Positions 8,756 to 17,173 of a stretch of DNA of 51,213 nt are shown in pieces; position 1 is the first letter of the stretch; each line of letters begins with the position of its first letter. This stretch comes from Gemmatimonadota bacterium (GTDB lineage: Bacteria > Gemmatimonadota > Gemmatimonadetes > Longimicrobiales > Gaopeijiaceae): positions 1 through 51,213 of the forward strand of contig JAPPGZ010000059.1 in NCBI GenBank assembly GCA_028874905.1. Reading direction: 5' to 3'. The notes beneath the pieces were generated by a model that saw only the letters and a list, made by a program, of their open reading frames with translations, was not told where the DNA came from and searched no databases. The translations under genes were made by a program, and so were the position numbers.

Positions 8756-9940
8756 ATGTCACCCACCAGACGACAATTCCTCGGCGGGGCGGCGGCTGCC
8801 ACGGGCGCGCTCGCGTTCTGGCGGTGTTCCGTCCCCGAGGCGCAGGCGCTTCGGATCCTCATCCTCGGGGGCACGGGGTTCCTGGGTCCCCACATGGTCC
8901 GCTACGCACAGATGCGCGGCCACACCGTTACGCTCTTCAACCGCGGACGCACCAACACGCATCTGTTCCCCGAGGTGGAGAAGCTCGTCGGGGACCGGGA
9001 CGGTCAGTTGGGGGCGCTGGAGGGCAGGACCTGGGACGTCGTTCTGGACAACTCGGGATATGTCCCCCGCCACGTCCGCGACTCGGCGCAACTGCTGAAG
9101 GACGCGACCGACCACTACCTGTTCACCTCCACGGCGGGCGTCTACGCGAGCTGGTACGGTGCGGACGGGGGGATGAAATCGGCGCCGGGCGAGCCCGATT
9201 GGCCCGCAGGGGGCACCACCGAAGACGATCCCACCGTCGTGCTCCCGGAGCCCGAATCGGAGGACGTGGGCCGGTGGTACGGCCATCTCAAGGTCCTGTG
9301 CGAAGACGCGGTGCGCGAGGCCTACGGGGACGACCGCTGCGTGATCACGAGGCCGGGCCTGATCGTGGGGCCGGAGGATACCACCGATCGCTTCACCTAC
9401 TACCCCGTGCGCCTGGATCGCGGCGGAGAGGTCATTGCCTTCGGCGCCCCGGACGACCCGGTCCAGTACATCGACGCGCGCGACCTTGCAGGGTGGTCCA
9501 TCCGGCTGTGCGAGGAGCGGGTGAGCGGCACCTATAACGCGGTCGCCCCTCTCGGCGGCATGCGCATGGGAGACTTTCTGGAGGGGATGCGCTCGGTGAT
9601 CGAGACGCCGGTGAACTTCACCTGGGTGCCGGGCGCGTTCCTGGCGGAACAGGGCGTCCCCGAGTTCTCGTTGCCGCCGTGGACGAACCAGGACGGTCCC
9701 TTTGCCGGCGCGACCAGCTTCCGGGCCGACAGGGCGTTCGCGGCCGGACTCACCTCGCGGCCGCTGGCCGAGACCACAATCGACACGCTGGATTGGTGGA
9801 AGTCGCTGCCGCTGGAACGCAGGGATGGCATGAGAGCGGGACTCAGGGGTGGCGACCTGGAATTCGGCCCCGCGTCGATGGATGCCCAGATGGAGCGGGA
9901 AGCGGAGATTCTTGCGGCCTGGAGGACGTCGCAGGGGTGA
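8756..9940 (+). CDS. Tat-exported NAD-dependent epimerase/dehydratase
   Basis: A 394-residue extended short-chain-dehydrogenase-like protein. It begins with a twin-arginine signal (TRRQFLGGAAAATGALAF), so a folded, cofactor-loaded form is probably exported. The NAD-binding motif GGTGFLGPH follows within RILILGGTGFLGPHMV. The start at 8756 is preferred over the in-frame ATG at 8750 because GGAGG (8744-8748) sits seven bases before it. The family includes sugar-nucleotide epimerases and isoflavone-reductase-like proteins. The expected YxxxK is not obvious; HYLFTSTAGVYASWYG is the nearest segment, so the chemistry is uncertain. The stop codon abuts the stop of the convergent gene at 9941 with no spacer. 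Confidence 0.8.
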   Translation: MSPTRRQFLGGAAAATGALAFWRCSVPEAQALRILILGGTGFLGPHMVRYAQMRGHTVTLFNRGRTNTHLFPEVEKLVGDRDGQLGALEGRTWDVVLDNSGYVPRHVRDSAQLLKDATDHYLFTSTAGVYASWYGADGGMKSAPGEPDWPAGGTTEDDPTVVLPEPESEDVGRWYGHLKVLCEDAVREAYGDDRCVITRPGLIVGPEDTTDRFTYYPVRLDRGGEVIAFGAPDDPVQYIDARDLAGWSIRLCEERVSGTYNAVAPLGGMRMGDFLEGMRSVIETPVNFTWVPGAFLAEQGVPEFSLPPWTNQDGPFAGATSFRADRAFAAGLTSRPLAETTIDTLDWWKSLPLERRDGMRAGLRGGDLEFGPASMDAQMEREAEILAAWRTSQG

Positions 9941-11188
9941 CTACGGGCTGATCAGGTCGTAGACCACCACGCTTTCAACGTCCATTTCGTCTTTCACCAC
10001 GCCGAGGACGCGGCCGCCGGCCACATCCAGAACGCGCAGCCCCGGTGGTGCGTCCACCGTGCCCAACCACTCCCCCGAGGAGGAGATCACTGCATAGGAG
10101 GGGTATCCGTTACGTTGGCTGGCGACCGCGTATTCGGGGAGCCAGACGCGGCCCTCGTCATCCCCGAACAGGTCGCCGAACAAGGGAAGGGGCTGGTCCG
10201 GATCGACCCTGTAGCTGGCCAGCGCCTGCCGGATCAGCTCCTCGATCGCCTCTTCGGTCTGGAGGTGCGGGTTGACGGGCGGCAGCCTCACGCGCAGGTC
10301 CGCTTCGAAGGCTTTCCAGTGTTCATCGGTGGGGTAGACCCATTCGGGTTGCCACCGAACAATCTGGCTGACCGTCCCGTCGGACTCACGCCAGATGAGT
10401 TCGGGCGTGTCGGAGCGGCCATGCACGAATCGTCCCGCGGCCGCGCCCACCCTACCAAGGTGCGCGAAGGGGTTGTCGGCTTCGTCGTCGGGCGGCACGA
10501 ACGGCACCCAGTCGTAGGACCCGACCGTGTCGGGAACCAGTGTATCGAGATCCAGGCGGACCAGGTAGCCGGGAAGCCAGTCGTCGGGGAAGCCGCGACG
10601 ATAGGACGCCGACGACATGAGCAGCCTTCCGGACGCGTCGATTCCGCGCGCGGCCAGACCCAACGCGAGCTCCCTGTTCTCCTCGAGACTGACGGTTCTG
10701 GCAACGGCGCCGTCTGCGAACAGCGTGAATCGCGCGTTCCAGTTGTCGTCGATGAGCAGGCTGTCCATCCCCAGGGCGAACATGCGACCCACGAAACCCA
10801 CCTCGGACGGACCCTGCCCCGATCCGGCGAGCAGTTCGTGGCTGCGGCCGTCCGGGCCGAGAACCACGATCTCCGTGTTGGCGGCGTCGAAGATGGCCGC
10901 GCCCCCGTCGGGGAACAGCGCACCATGGCGGATGGTCCCGAACAGGTAGTCTCCGGAACCGGACCCGTGCCTGTAGACCGGTTCGGCCGAGAGGGCGAAC
11001 GGCGCGTCGTGCTGGGGGGTGCCGGCGTATTCGACGATCCGGAAACCCGCGCTGTCCCGCACGACGGCCCCGCCTGCCACCCCCGTTTCGCCGTCGCAGG
11101 CGGCCATCGTGACTGCGGCGATCATAGTCGCAGCCATCGCGGCGGCCTCACCCGTGGTCTTCGGCAACCGTTCCGAACAAAGGCTCAT
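9941..11188 (-). CDS. 6-bladed beta-propeller lipoprotein
   Basis: A 415-residue predicted lipoprotein (lipobox-like TMAAC at about residues 27-31). It has propeller repeats such as FPDGGAAIFDAANTEIVVLG, GSGQGPSEVGFVGRMFALG and VRLDLDTLVPDTVGSYDWV. It resembles the protein at 242-1504 in style, including the GxGQGPxE blade. An internal ATG at 11137 (MAATMIAAV) would give a more typical short lipoprotein signal and may be the true start. It is convergent with the epimerase (stops adjacent) and divergent from the Bat operon. Function is unknown; binding is likely. Confidence 0.75.
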   Translation of the reverse strand: MSLCSERLPKTTGEAAAMAATMIAAVTMAACDGETGVAGGAVVRDSAGFRIVEYAGTPQHDAPFALSAEPVYRHGSGSGDYLFGTIRHGALFPDGGAAIFDAANTEIVVLGPDGRSHELLAGSGQGPSEVGFVGRMFALGMDSLLIDDNWNARFTLFADGAVARTVSLEENRELALGLAARGIDASGRLLMSSASYRRGFPDDWLPGYLVRLDLDTLVPDTVGSYDWVPFVPPDDEADNPFAHLGRVGAAAGRFVHGRSDTPELIWRESDGTVSQIVRWQPEWVYPTDEHWKAFEADLRVRLPPVNPHLQTEEAIEELIRQALASYRVDPDQPLPLFGDLFGDDEGRVWLPEYAVASQRNGYPSYAVISSSGEWLGTVDAPPGLRVLDVAGGRVLGVVKDEMDVESVVVYDLISP

Positions 11189-11272
11189 CCATTAAGATTG
11201 TCTGCGGAAAACCGTGAGGGACGCACCGGTCCCCAGCGCACACCGAACCAGCAACCTCGAGACAAGGGCGGC

Positions 11273-12262
11273 ATGAACCGCGATATCGAAGTCATTCAAG
11301 CGAAGATCCAGGAGGCCAGCGGTTTCGTGGACCGCCTGCTCGACGAAGTGGGCCGCGTAATTGTCGGACAGAAGACCATGGTCGAAAGGTTGCTTGTCGG
11401 GCTGCTTTCCGACGGTCACGTGCTCATGGAAGGCGTGCCGGGCCTCGCCAAGACACTCACCGTGCGGACGCTGGCCGACGCGATCGAGACGTCGTTTCAG
11501 CGCATCCAGTTCACCCCGGACCTGCTCCCCGCCGACCTGATCGGCACCCTGATCTACGACCCGCAAAAGACCGAGTTCAAGACCAAGCAGGGGCCGATCT
11601 TCGCGAACGTGATCCTGGCCGACGAAATCAACCGCTCGCCCGCCAAGGTCCAATCGGCGCTGCTGGAAGCCATGCAGGAGCACACGGTGACGATCGGCGA
11701 GAACACCTTCCCGCTGCCGTCCCCCTTCCTCGTGCTCGCGACGCAGAACCCGATCGACCAGGAGGGAACCTACCCGCTCCCCGAAGCGCAGGTGGACCGC
11801 TTCATGCTCAAGCTCTCGGTCGGGTATCCGGAACGCGACGAAGAACTCGAAATCATGCGCCGGATGGGCACGGGACCGATGCCCGAGGCCCGTCCCGTCG
11901 TGACGCCCGAGGACATTCTGCAAGCGCGCCGGGCGGCCGAGACGATTTATATGGACAGCCAGGTCGAGCGCTATATCGTCGAGCTTGTTTTCGCAACACG
12001 AGAACCCACCCAGTGTGGCCTGCGGGAGTTGGACCCGCTCATTGCGTTCGGGGCATCGCCCAGGGCCACGATCTGCCTCGCGAAGACATCGCGCGCACAC
12101 GCGTTTCTGCGGCACCGGGGCTACGTGACGCCGGAGGATGTGCGCTCGGTGGCGATGGACGTGCTGCGCCACCGCATCATTTTGACGTACGAGGCCGAGG
12201 CGGAGGAGGTGACCACCGAGGATGTGGTGACGCGGGTGCTGGATACGATCGAGGTGCCTTAG
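11273..12262 (+). CDS. MoxR-family AAA+ ATPase of the Bat operon
   Basis: A 329-residue MoxR AAA+ ATPase, thought to act as a chaperone that helps VWA-domain partners mature. Visible motifs are Walker A GVPGLAKT, Walker B VILADEINRSP, sensor 1 ATQNP, and the MoxR signature EGTYPLPEAQVDRFMLK. The ATG at 11273 follows a modest AAGGGCG ribosome-binding site. It is the first gene of the eight-gene run reaching 19833, with 84 bp between it and the divergent lipoprotein gene. TAAGAT at 11193-11198 is a possible -10 box, but no good -35 accompanies it. Confidence 0.93.
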   Translation: MNRDIEVIQAKIQEASGFVDRLLDEVGRVIVGQKTMVERLLVGLLSDGHVLMEGVPGLAKTLTVRTLADAIETSFQRIQFTPDLLPADLIGTLIYDPQKTEFKTKQGPIFANVILADEINRSPAKVQSALLEAMQEHTVTIGENTFPLPSPFLVLATQNPIDQEGTYPLPEAQVDRFMLKLSVGYPERDEELEIMRRMGTGPMPEARPVVTPEDILQARRAAETIYMDSQVERYIVELVFATREPTQCGLRELDPLIAFGASPRATICLAKTSRAHAFLRHRGYVTPEDVRSVAMDVLRHRIILTYEAEAEEVTTEDVVTRVLDTIEVP

Positions 12263-12358
12263 CAGTCTTAGTAGCGGCTCTGGATGTATACTAAAGATGA
12301 CATTATGTAAAGTAGCGTTTACATTTTGCTCGCTTGAGCACTGCGGGCGGCCGCGGCG
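12263..12358. promoter_or_regulatory. AT-rich island between moxR and DUF58 genes
   Basis: A 96-bp gap in an otherwise tightly packed operon. It contains ATGTAAA-N6-TTTACAT (12305-12324), a near-perfect palindrome, within a 40-bp element (12284-12323) that is related to the core of the 190-bp repeats near 41.8 and 51.1 kb. It could provide an internal promoter or operator, or be a repeat remnant. Confidence 0.45.
12284..12323 (-). repeat. Third, diverged copy of the 40-bp AT-rich repeat core
   Basis: Read on the minus strand this matches 41850-41889 at 31 of 40 positions and 51113-51152 at 32 of 40, without gaps. The ends TGTAAA and TATACAT and the centre AATGTCAT are all conserved. The longer flanks of the other two copies are not recognisable here, so only the core is shared. 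Confidence 0.5.
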
Positions 12359-13237
12359 ATGATTCCCCGCGAGATCCTGAAGCAGGTGAGGCTGCTCGAG
12401 ATCACGACGCGGGGCCTCGTGAACGACGTGTTTTCGGGCGAGTACCACTCCGTCTTCAAGGGGCGGGGGATGAGCTTCGCCGAGGTGCGCGAGTACCGCT
12501 ACGGCGATGACATCCGCGGGATCGACTGGAACGTGACGGCGCGTACGGGTTCGCCGCACGTGAAGGTCTTCGAGGAGGAGCGCGAGCTGACACTGATGCT
12601 GGTCGTCGACGTCAGTGCCTCGGCCCGCTTCGGGACCCGGGCGCGGATGAAGTCGGAGCTGGCCGCCGAGCTGTGCGGGGTGCTGGCCTTCAGCGCGATC
12701 AAGAACAACGACAAGGTGGGGCTGATCCTGTTTTCCGACCGGATCGAGCGTTTCGTCCCGCCGCGGAAGGGGCGCCGGCACGCGCTGCGGGTGCTGCGCG
12801 AGCTGCTCTACCACCCGGCGGAGGGCACGGGAACGGACATCGCCGGCGCGCTGGAGTACCTGGCGCGGGTGACGCGGCGGCGGGCGGTTGCGTTCCTCGT
12901 GTCGGACTTTTTGGCGGAGGGCTACAAGCGGGCGCTGTCGGTGGCGGCGCGGCGGCACGACCTGGTCGCGGTGCGGGTGGGCGATGCGCGGGAGGAGGCG
13001 ATTCCGCCGATGGGGTTCGTCGAGTTCCAGGATCCCGAAACGGGCCGGCGGGTCGTGGTCAACACGTCGGGGCGGGCGTTCCGGGAGCGCTTCGGGGCCG
13101 GCCGCGCGGCGGCGCGGGCGCGTGTCGACGAGGTCTTCCGGCGCAGCAAGGTGGACTCGATCGACGTGACGACGGGGGTGCCGTACGAGCGGGCGCTCAG
13201 GCGCTTCTTCGAGGAGCGGGGGCGGAGGGTCCGGTGA
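12359..13237 (+). CDS. DUF58 domain protein (Bat operon)
   Basis: A 292-residue DUF58 protein, a distant VWA-like family that regularly follows moxR. The hallmark segment YRYGDDIRGIDWNVTARTG, followed by VKVFEEERELTLMLVVDVSASARFG, is intact. The second Asp cluster resembles a MIDAS (DVSAS) and suggests metal binding. No membrane segment is visible, so it is probably cytoplasmic or membrane-associated through its partners. The stop codon overlaps the GTG start of the next gene (GTGA), indicating translational coupling. Confidence 0.9.
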   Translation: MIPREILKQVRLLEITTRGLVNDVFSGEYHSVFKGRGMSFAEVREYRYGDDIRGIDWNVTARTGSPHVKVFEEERELTLMLVVDVSASARFGTRARMKSELAAELCGVLAFSAIKNNDKVGLILFSDRIERFVPPRKGRRHALRVLRELLYHPAEGTGTDIAGALEYLARVTRRRAVAFLVSDFLAEGYKRALSVAARRHDLVAVRVGDAREEAIPPMGFVEFQDPETGRRVVVNTSGRAFRERFGAGRAAARARVDEVFRRSKVDSIDVTTGVPYERALRRFFEERGRRVR

Positions 13238-14301
13238 GGGGGGCGGGTTTGTCGGGTGCGACGGGCTTGTGGCGTGCAGTCGTCGGGGCTGTGGTCGGGG
13301 TAGGGCTGGGAGCGCTGGGGGCGGCGGGCGTCCAGGCTGCGGCAGGCCAGGCGGACCCGGTTGGCCAGGCGCTCGCCGGGCTGCCTGGCGAAGCGCAGGA
13401 CCTGCGGGTGGTCATGGAGGTCGATACCACGGCGATCCACGTGGGCGACCGGATTGCAATCCGCCTCTCCGTGGATCATCCGGAAGGCTGGACCGTGGTC
13501 TGGCCCGATTCGGTGGCTGCCTCGCCCTTCGAGGTCCTGGACTATGTGGTTGCCGGACCGGAGGCCCTGGCGGGGGGCGGCGGGACGCGTGCCGCTGCGA
13601 CGCTCACCGTCACCAGCTTCGAGCTGGGCGAACTGGAGCTTCCGCCGATCGAGGTTGCGGTGGCCGACCCGGACGGCACGGTTCAGATGCTGTCCACCGA
13701 TCCCTTCCGCATCGGGGTGGAGAGCGTCGGCCTGGACGAGTCCGGCGACATCAGGGAGATCAGGGGACCGTTGTCGATCGCGCGGAGCTGGTGGGCGCTG
13801 GCGCCCTGGTTGCTGCTGGTTGCGGTCGTGGGCGTGGGCACCGTGTACCTGAGCCGCCGCGCGCGCGCTCGTCCCGTCGCCGAGGTCGCGAAGCCGAAGG
13901 TGCCGCCGCGCCCGTTTCACCTCGTGGCGCTGCAAGCGCTGGACGAGCTCGAAGCGTCGTCGTGGCTGGAACGCGGTCAGGTGAAGCGCTGGCACGTGCG
14001 GGTCTCGGAGATCATCCGTACCTACGTGGAGGGGCAACTCGAGGTGCCCGCGCTTGAAATGACCACCGGCGAGGTCGTGGCGGGGCTTCGGGGCGCGGCG
14101 CTCGGCGGGCGCGTCACGGAAGCGTTCCATGCTTTCCTGGCCCGTTGCGACCTCGTGAAGTTCGCGAAGCTGCGTCCCGGCGCGGATGAGTCGCGAGAGC
14201 TGCTGGGCGTGGCGCGCAACCTCGTGCAGATGACGTGTGGGGTGGGTGGGGCGGGCGGCGGCGGCGATGCCGCGGGTGGGAACGGGGGCGACGGCCCATG
14301 A
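13234..14301 (+). CDS. Membrane protein with DUF4381-like C-terminal part (Bat operon)
   Basis: A 355-residue protein starting at GTG 13234, coupled to the DUF58 gene by GTGA. An N-terminal hydrophobic stretch (VVGAVVGVGLGALGAAGV) is a likely signal or anchor. A periplasmic beta-sandwich-like part follows (VMEVDTTAIHVGDRIAIRLSVDHPEGW, similar to the opening of BatD domains). A transmembrane helix (WWALAPWLLLVAVVGVGTVYL) precedes a cytoplasmic part (HLVALQALDELEASSWLERGQVKRWHVRVSEIIRTYVE) typical of DUF4381. It probably links the periplasmic side of the Bat complex to MoxR/DUF58. The Gly-rich C-terminal tail is low complexity. Confidence 0.75.
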   Translation: MRGAGLSGATGLWRAVVGAVVGVGLGALGAAGVQAAAGQADPVGQALAGLPGEAQDLRVVMEVDTTAIHVGDRIAIRLSVDHPEGWTVVWPDSVAASPFEVLDYVVAGPEALAGGGGTRAAATLTVTSFELGELELPPIEVAVADPDGTVQMLSTDPFRIGVESVGLDESGDIREIRGPLSIARSWWALAPWLLLVAVVGVGTVYLSRRARARPVAEVAKPKVPPRPFHLVALQALDELEASSWLERGQVKRWHVRVSEIIRTYVEGQLEVPALEMTTGEVVAGLRGAALGGRVTEAFHAFLARCDLVKFAKLRPGADESRELLGVARNLVQMTCGVGGAGGGGDAAGGNGGDGP

Positions 14302-15290
14302 TCTTCCGCTTCGAGGATCCCTGGATGCTGCTCCTGCTGGGCGTCGTTCCGTTGCTGGGCTGGTGGTACGCGTCGCGCGGAAAGACGCGGCGGGGGTCGC
14401 TGACCTATTCCGATGTGGACGGGCTGTTGCGTGCGCACGGTGGTGACGGACGGTGGCTGCAGCACCTGCCGGCAACGCTGCGCGGCTTGGCGCTGGTCTG
14501 TCTCATCGTGGCATTCGCGCGCCCACAGACTGGTGTTACCGGTGAGAACGTCGTATCGGAGGGAATCGACATCGTGCTGGCGCTCGATGTCTCCAGTTCC
14601 ATGCTCGCCGAAGACCTGGCGCCGAATCGGCTGGAGGCGGCCAAGGCCGTGGCGGCGGACTTCGCGGCCGGCCGCGTCAACGACCGCATCGGGCTGGTGA
14701 TCTTCGCCGGGAAGGCGTTCACGCAGGCACCTCTTACGCTGGATCATTCCGTCGTGGCGTCCCTGCTGGCCGAACTCGAGGTCGGCATGATCGAGGACGG
14801 CACCGCCGTCGGCATGGGGCTGGCCACAGCGGTCAAGCGGCTTCAGGCCAGCGAAGCGGCGTCCAAGGTGGTGGTCCTGCTTACCGACGGGCGCAACAAC
14901 CGGGGCGAGATCGATCCGGTCACGGCGGCGCAGGCAGCGCAGGCGCTGGGTGTGCGCGTCTATACCATAGGTGCGGGTGCACGGGGAATGGCCCGCGTGC
15001 CCGTGCCCGACCGCTTCGGAGGCAGGCGCTACGTCACGACCCGGGTCGACGTGGACGAACCTGCCCTCAGAGCCACCGCGGAGACCACCGGGGGGCGGTA
15101 CTACCGGGCGACCGACCGCGAGAGCCTGGAGGCGATCTACGAGGAGATCGACCAACTGGAAACAACGGAGATGCTTGTCGAGAACTTCACGAGCTATGGT
15201 GAACGTTTCACCTGGCCGCTCATCCTGGGGATGATTTTCCTGCTGGCCGAGATCGTGCTGGGACGCACCTGGCTGAGGACGCTTCCCTGA
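14298..15290 (+). CDS. batA: VWA-domain membrane protein BatA-like
   Basis: A 330-residue protein starting at ATG 14298 (ATGA overlap with the preceding gene). It has an N-terminal membrane helix (PWMLLLLGVVPLLGWWY), a second one (LRGLALVCLIVAFA), a von Willebrand A domain, and a C-terminal helix (WPLILGMIFLLAEIVL). The MIDAS is complete: DVSSSM, a downstream Thr in DGTAVGMG, and LLTDGRNN. This is the standard topology of BatA in the aerotolerance operon first described in Bacteroides, with the VWA domain on the periplasmic side. Assignment as BatA rather than BatB rests on gene order. Confidence 0.88.
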   Translation: MIFRFEDPWMLLLLGVVPLLGWWYASRGKTRRGSLTYSDVDGLLRAHGGDGRWLQHLPATLRGLALVCLIVAFARPQTGVTGENVVSEGIDIVLALDVSSSMLAEDLAPNRLEAAKAVAADFAAGRVNDRIGLVIFAGKAFTQAPLTLDHSVVASLLAELEVGMIEDGTAVGMGLATAVKRLQASEAASKVVVLLTDGRNNRGEIDPVTAAQAAQALGVRVYTIGAGARGMARVPVPDRFGGRRYVTTRVDVDEPALRATAETTGGRYYRATDRESLEAIYEEIDQLETTEMLVENFTSYGERFTWPLILGMIFLLAEIVLGRTWLRTLP

Positions 15291-16318
15291 TGTTTCGCTT
15301 CGGTGACGCTCTGGCCCTGTGGGGACTGGTCCTCGTTCCTCTCCTGGCCGTGCTGTACTGGTACGCCGGCAGGCGCGGCCGGGTCCTGATGGACCGATTC
15401 GGGGAACACGACCTCGTGCGGCGCCTGCGGGCCACGGTGAGCGTCACCGCCGTCCGCTGGAAGGGGGCGCTTGTGCTCGTGTCGGTCGCGGCCCTCGTGC
15501 TCGCAGTGGCCCGCCCCCAGTTCGGCACTCGCGTCGAGACGCTGCGGCGACAGGGCCAGGACGTCATGGTGGCCCTCGATGTCTCGCGTTCGATGTACGC
15601 CGGGGACGTCGCGCCCAACCGCCTGGAGCGCGCCAAAATCGAGATTGGGAGGATCATCCAGCGCCTGGACGGCGACCGGATCGGACTGGTGGCGTTCGCG
15701 GGCGACGCGTTCGTGCAGAGTCCGCTCACGGCCGACTACGGCGCGGCCATGATGTTCCTCAGCGCGATGGACCCGAACGTGATGTCCACGCAGGGAACCG
15801 ATCTCGCCAGGGCCATCACGGTGTCCATCGAGGCGCTGGAGGAGACGCCGCCCGAGAACCGCATCATCGTGATCGTCACCGACGGGGAGGACCACGAGGG
15901 CGGGCTCGCGGAAGCCATTGCGGCGGCGGCCGAGGCCCGCGCCACTGTCCACACCGTGGGCGTGGGGTCGCCGGAGGGCGTGCCGCTGCCCGATGTGGAC
16001 GGGGTGGAGGCGCGAGGAAGATTCCGCCGCGACGATCAGGGCAACGTGATCACCACGCGCCTGAACGAGACCGCGCTCCAGGACATCGCACTGCAGACCG
16101 GGGGCGAATACCACCGGGTGGGCGAGGGTGGGGGAGGCCTGGGCCGCCTCCTGGAAAGGATCGAAGACGGCGGCCGGGAAGTAGAATCACGCGAGGTCAC
16201 GCAATTCGAGGAGCAGTTCCAGATCTTTCTCGGGACGGCGTTGCTTCTGCTCGTGGTGGAGGTCATCGTGCCGGGAAGGCGAAGGCGTCGGACCGCAGGA
16301 CTGGAGGACGTATCGTGA
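15290..16318 (+). CDS. batB: VWA-domain membrane protein BatB-like
   Basis: A 342-residue paralogue of the preceding protein, started by a TGATG overlap. Helices are LWGLVLVPLLAVLYWYA, ALVLVSVAALVLAVA and a C-terminal FLGTALLLLVVEVIV. The VWA MIDAS is intact: DVSRSM, the Thr of MSTQGTDLA, and IVTDGEDHEGG. Its stop overlaps the GTG of the TPR gene (GTGA). Paired VWA proteins probably form a heteromeric membrane complex that MoxR remodels; the cellular role of Bat systems is still debated. Confidence 0.88.
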   Translation: MFRFGDALALWGLVLVPLLAVLYWYAGRRGRVLMDRFGEHDLVRRLRATVSVTAVRWKGALVLVSVAALVLAVARPQFGTRVETLRRQGQDVMVALDVSRSMYAGDVAPNRLERAKIEIGRIIQRLDGDRIGLVAFAGDAFVQSPLTADYGAAMMFLSAMDPNVMSTQGTDLARAITVSIEALEETPPENRIIVIVTDGEDHEGGLAEAIAAAAEARATVHTVGVGSPEGVPLPDVDGVEARGRFRRDDQGNVITTRLNETALQDIALQTGGEYHRVGEGGGGLGRLLERIEDGGREVESREVTQFEEQFQIFLGTALLLLVVEVIVPGRRRRRTAGLEDVS

Positions 16319-17172
16319 GATTCCGTCGCTCGCGCGGTGAGGGTGGGGGTGTCGGCGTCGGTCGGCCGGGAGCCGCCGTCCGGGGAGCCGCCGCCCATAT
16401 CGTTCTGTGCTTGGCCGCCGTGGCGGCGGCCGTGGCGACTGCCGGGCCGGCCCGTGGCCAGGAGGGTCGCCGCGAGGTCGAGGCCGGGAACCGGCTCTAC
16501 GAGGAAGGTCGCTTTCAGGAGGCGCACGCCCGCTACCTGGAAGCGCTTGAGAGGGTGCCGGGGCTGCCGGTCGCGCGCTTCAACGAGGGCAGCGCGCTCT
16601 ACCGGAGCCAGGAGTTCCAGCGGGCGATCGAGGCCTTTCTCGAAGCGGCCGAAGGCGCGGATCCGGAGTGGCAGGCCGACGCCATGTACAACCTCGGGAA
16701 CGCGCTGATCCGGCAGCAGCAGCCCGGTCCGGCGGCCGAGGCCTACAAGCAGGCGCTGCGTCTGGATCCCGGTGATCAGGACGCGAAGCACAACCTGGAG
16801 CTTGCACTGCGGCAGCTCGAGCAACAGCAGCAGCAGGGCGGCGAAGGCCAGGAGGGCGACGACCAAAACCAGGACGGACAACAGCAGGGGGAGAACCAGC
16901 CGCAGCCCCAGGGGGACGACGAAGGCGAACAGCAGAACGACCCCTCGCAGGGGGAAGACGGGCAGCAGCAGCCCCGCCCGCAGGACGGCTCGCCCGAAGG
17001 CGAATCTCCGCCAGAGGACCAGCAGGAAGGGCAGGGGCAATCGGACATGCCACCCCCCCAGATGACACCCGAGCAGGCAGAACGACTGCTTCAGGCGATC
17101 ACCGAGGATCCCGGAGAGGTGAACCGGAAAGCAGCTCAGGCGCGGGGGCGGCGGCCCAGGAGGGACTGGTAG
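16315..17172 (+). CDS. batC: TPR protein with Gln/Asp-rich tail (BatC-like)
   Basis: A 285-residue exported protein with a GTG start. A hydrophobic signal segment (VLCLAAVAAAVATAG) is followed by about three TPR units, including AGNRLYEEGRFQEAHARYLEALE and DAMYNLGNALIRQQQPGPAAEAYKQALRLDPGD. After residue 170 comes a roughly 100-residue tail made almost only of Gln, Gly, Glu, Asp, Pro and Asn (LEQQQQQGGEGQEGDDQN). It then returns to MTPEQAERLLQAITEDPGEV, a common C-terminal motif of BatC proteins. The tail is likely disordered. TPRs suggest scaffolding of the VWA proteins. Confidence 0.85.
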   Translation: MRFRRSRGEGGGVGVGRPGAAVRGAAAHIVLCLAAVAAAVATAGPARGQEGRREVEAGNRLYEEGRFQEAHARYLEALERVPGLPVARFNEGSALYRSQEFQRAIEAFLEAAEGADPEWQADAMYNLGNALIRQQQPGPAAEAYKQALRLDPGDQDAKHNLELALRQLEQQQQQGGEGQEGDDQNQDGQQQGENQPQPQGDDEGEQQNDPSQGEDGQQQPRPQDGSPEGESPPEDQQEGQGQSDMPPPQMTPEQAERLLQAITEDPGEVNRKAAQARGRRPRRDW

Positions 17173-17173
17173 C

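Noticed and set aside
12359..14475. Long alternative-frame readings across the DUF58 to batA genes on both strands
   Set aside because: They consist of low-complexity Gly/Arg/Ala text from GC-rich codons; the chosen frames carry DUF58, DUF4381-like and VWA motifs.
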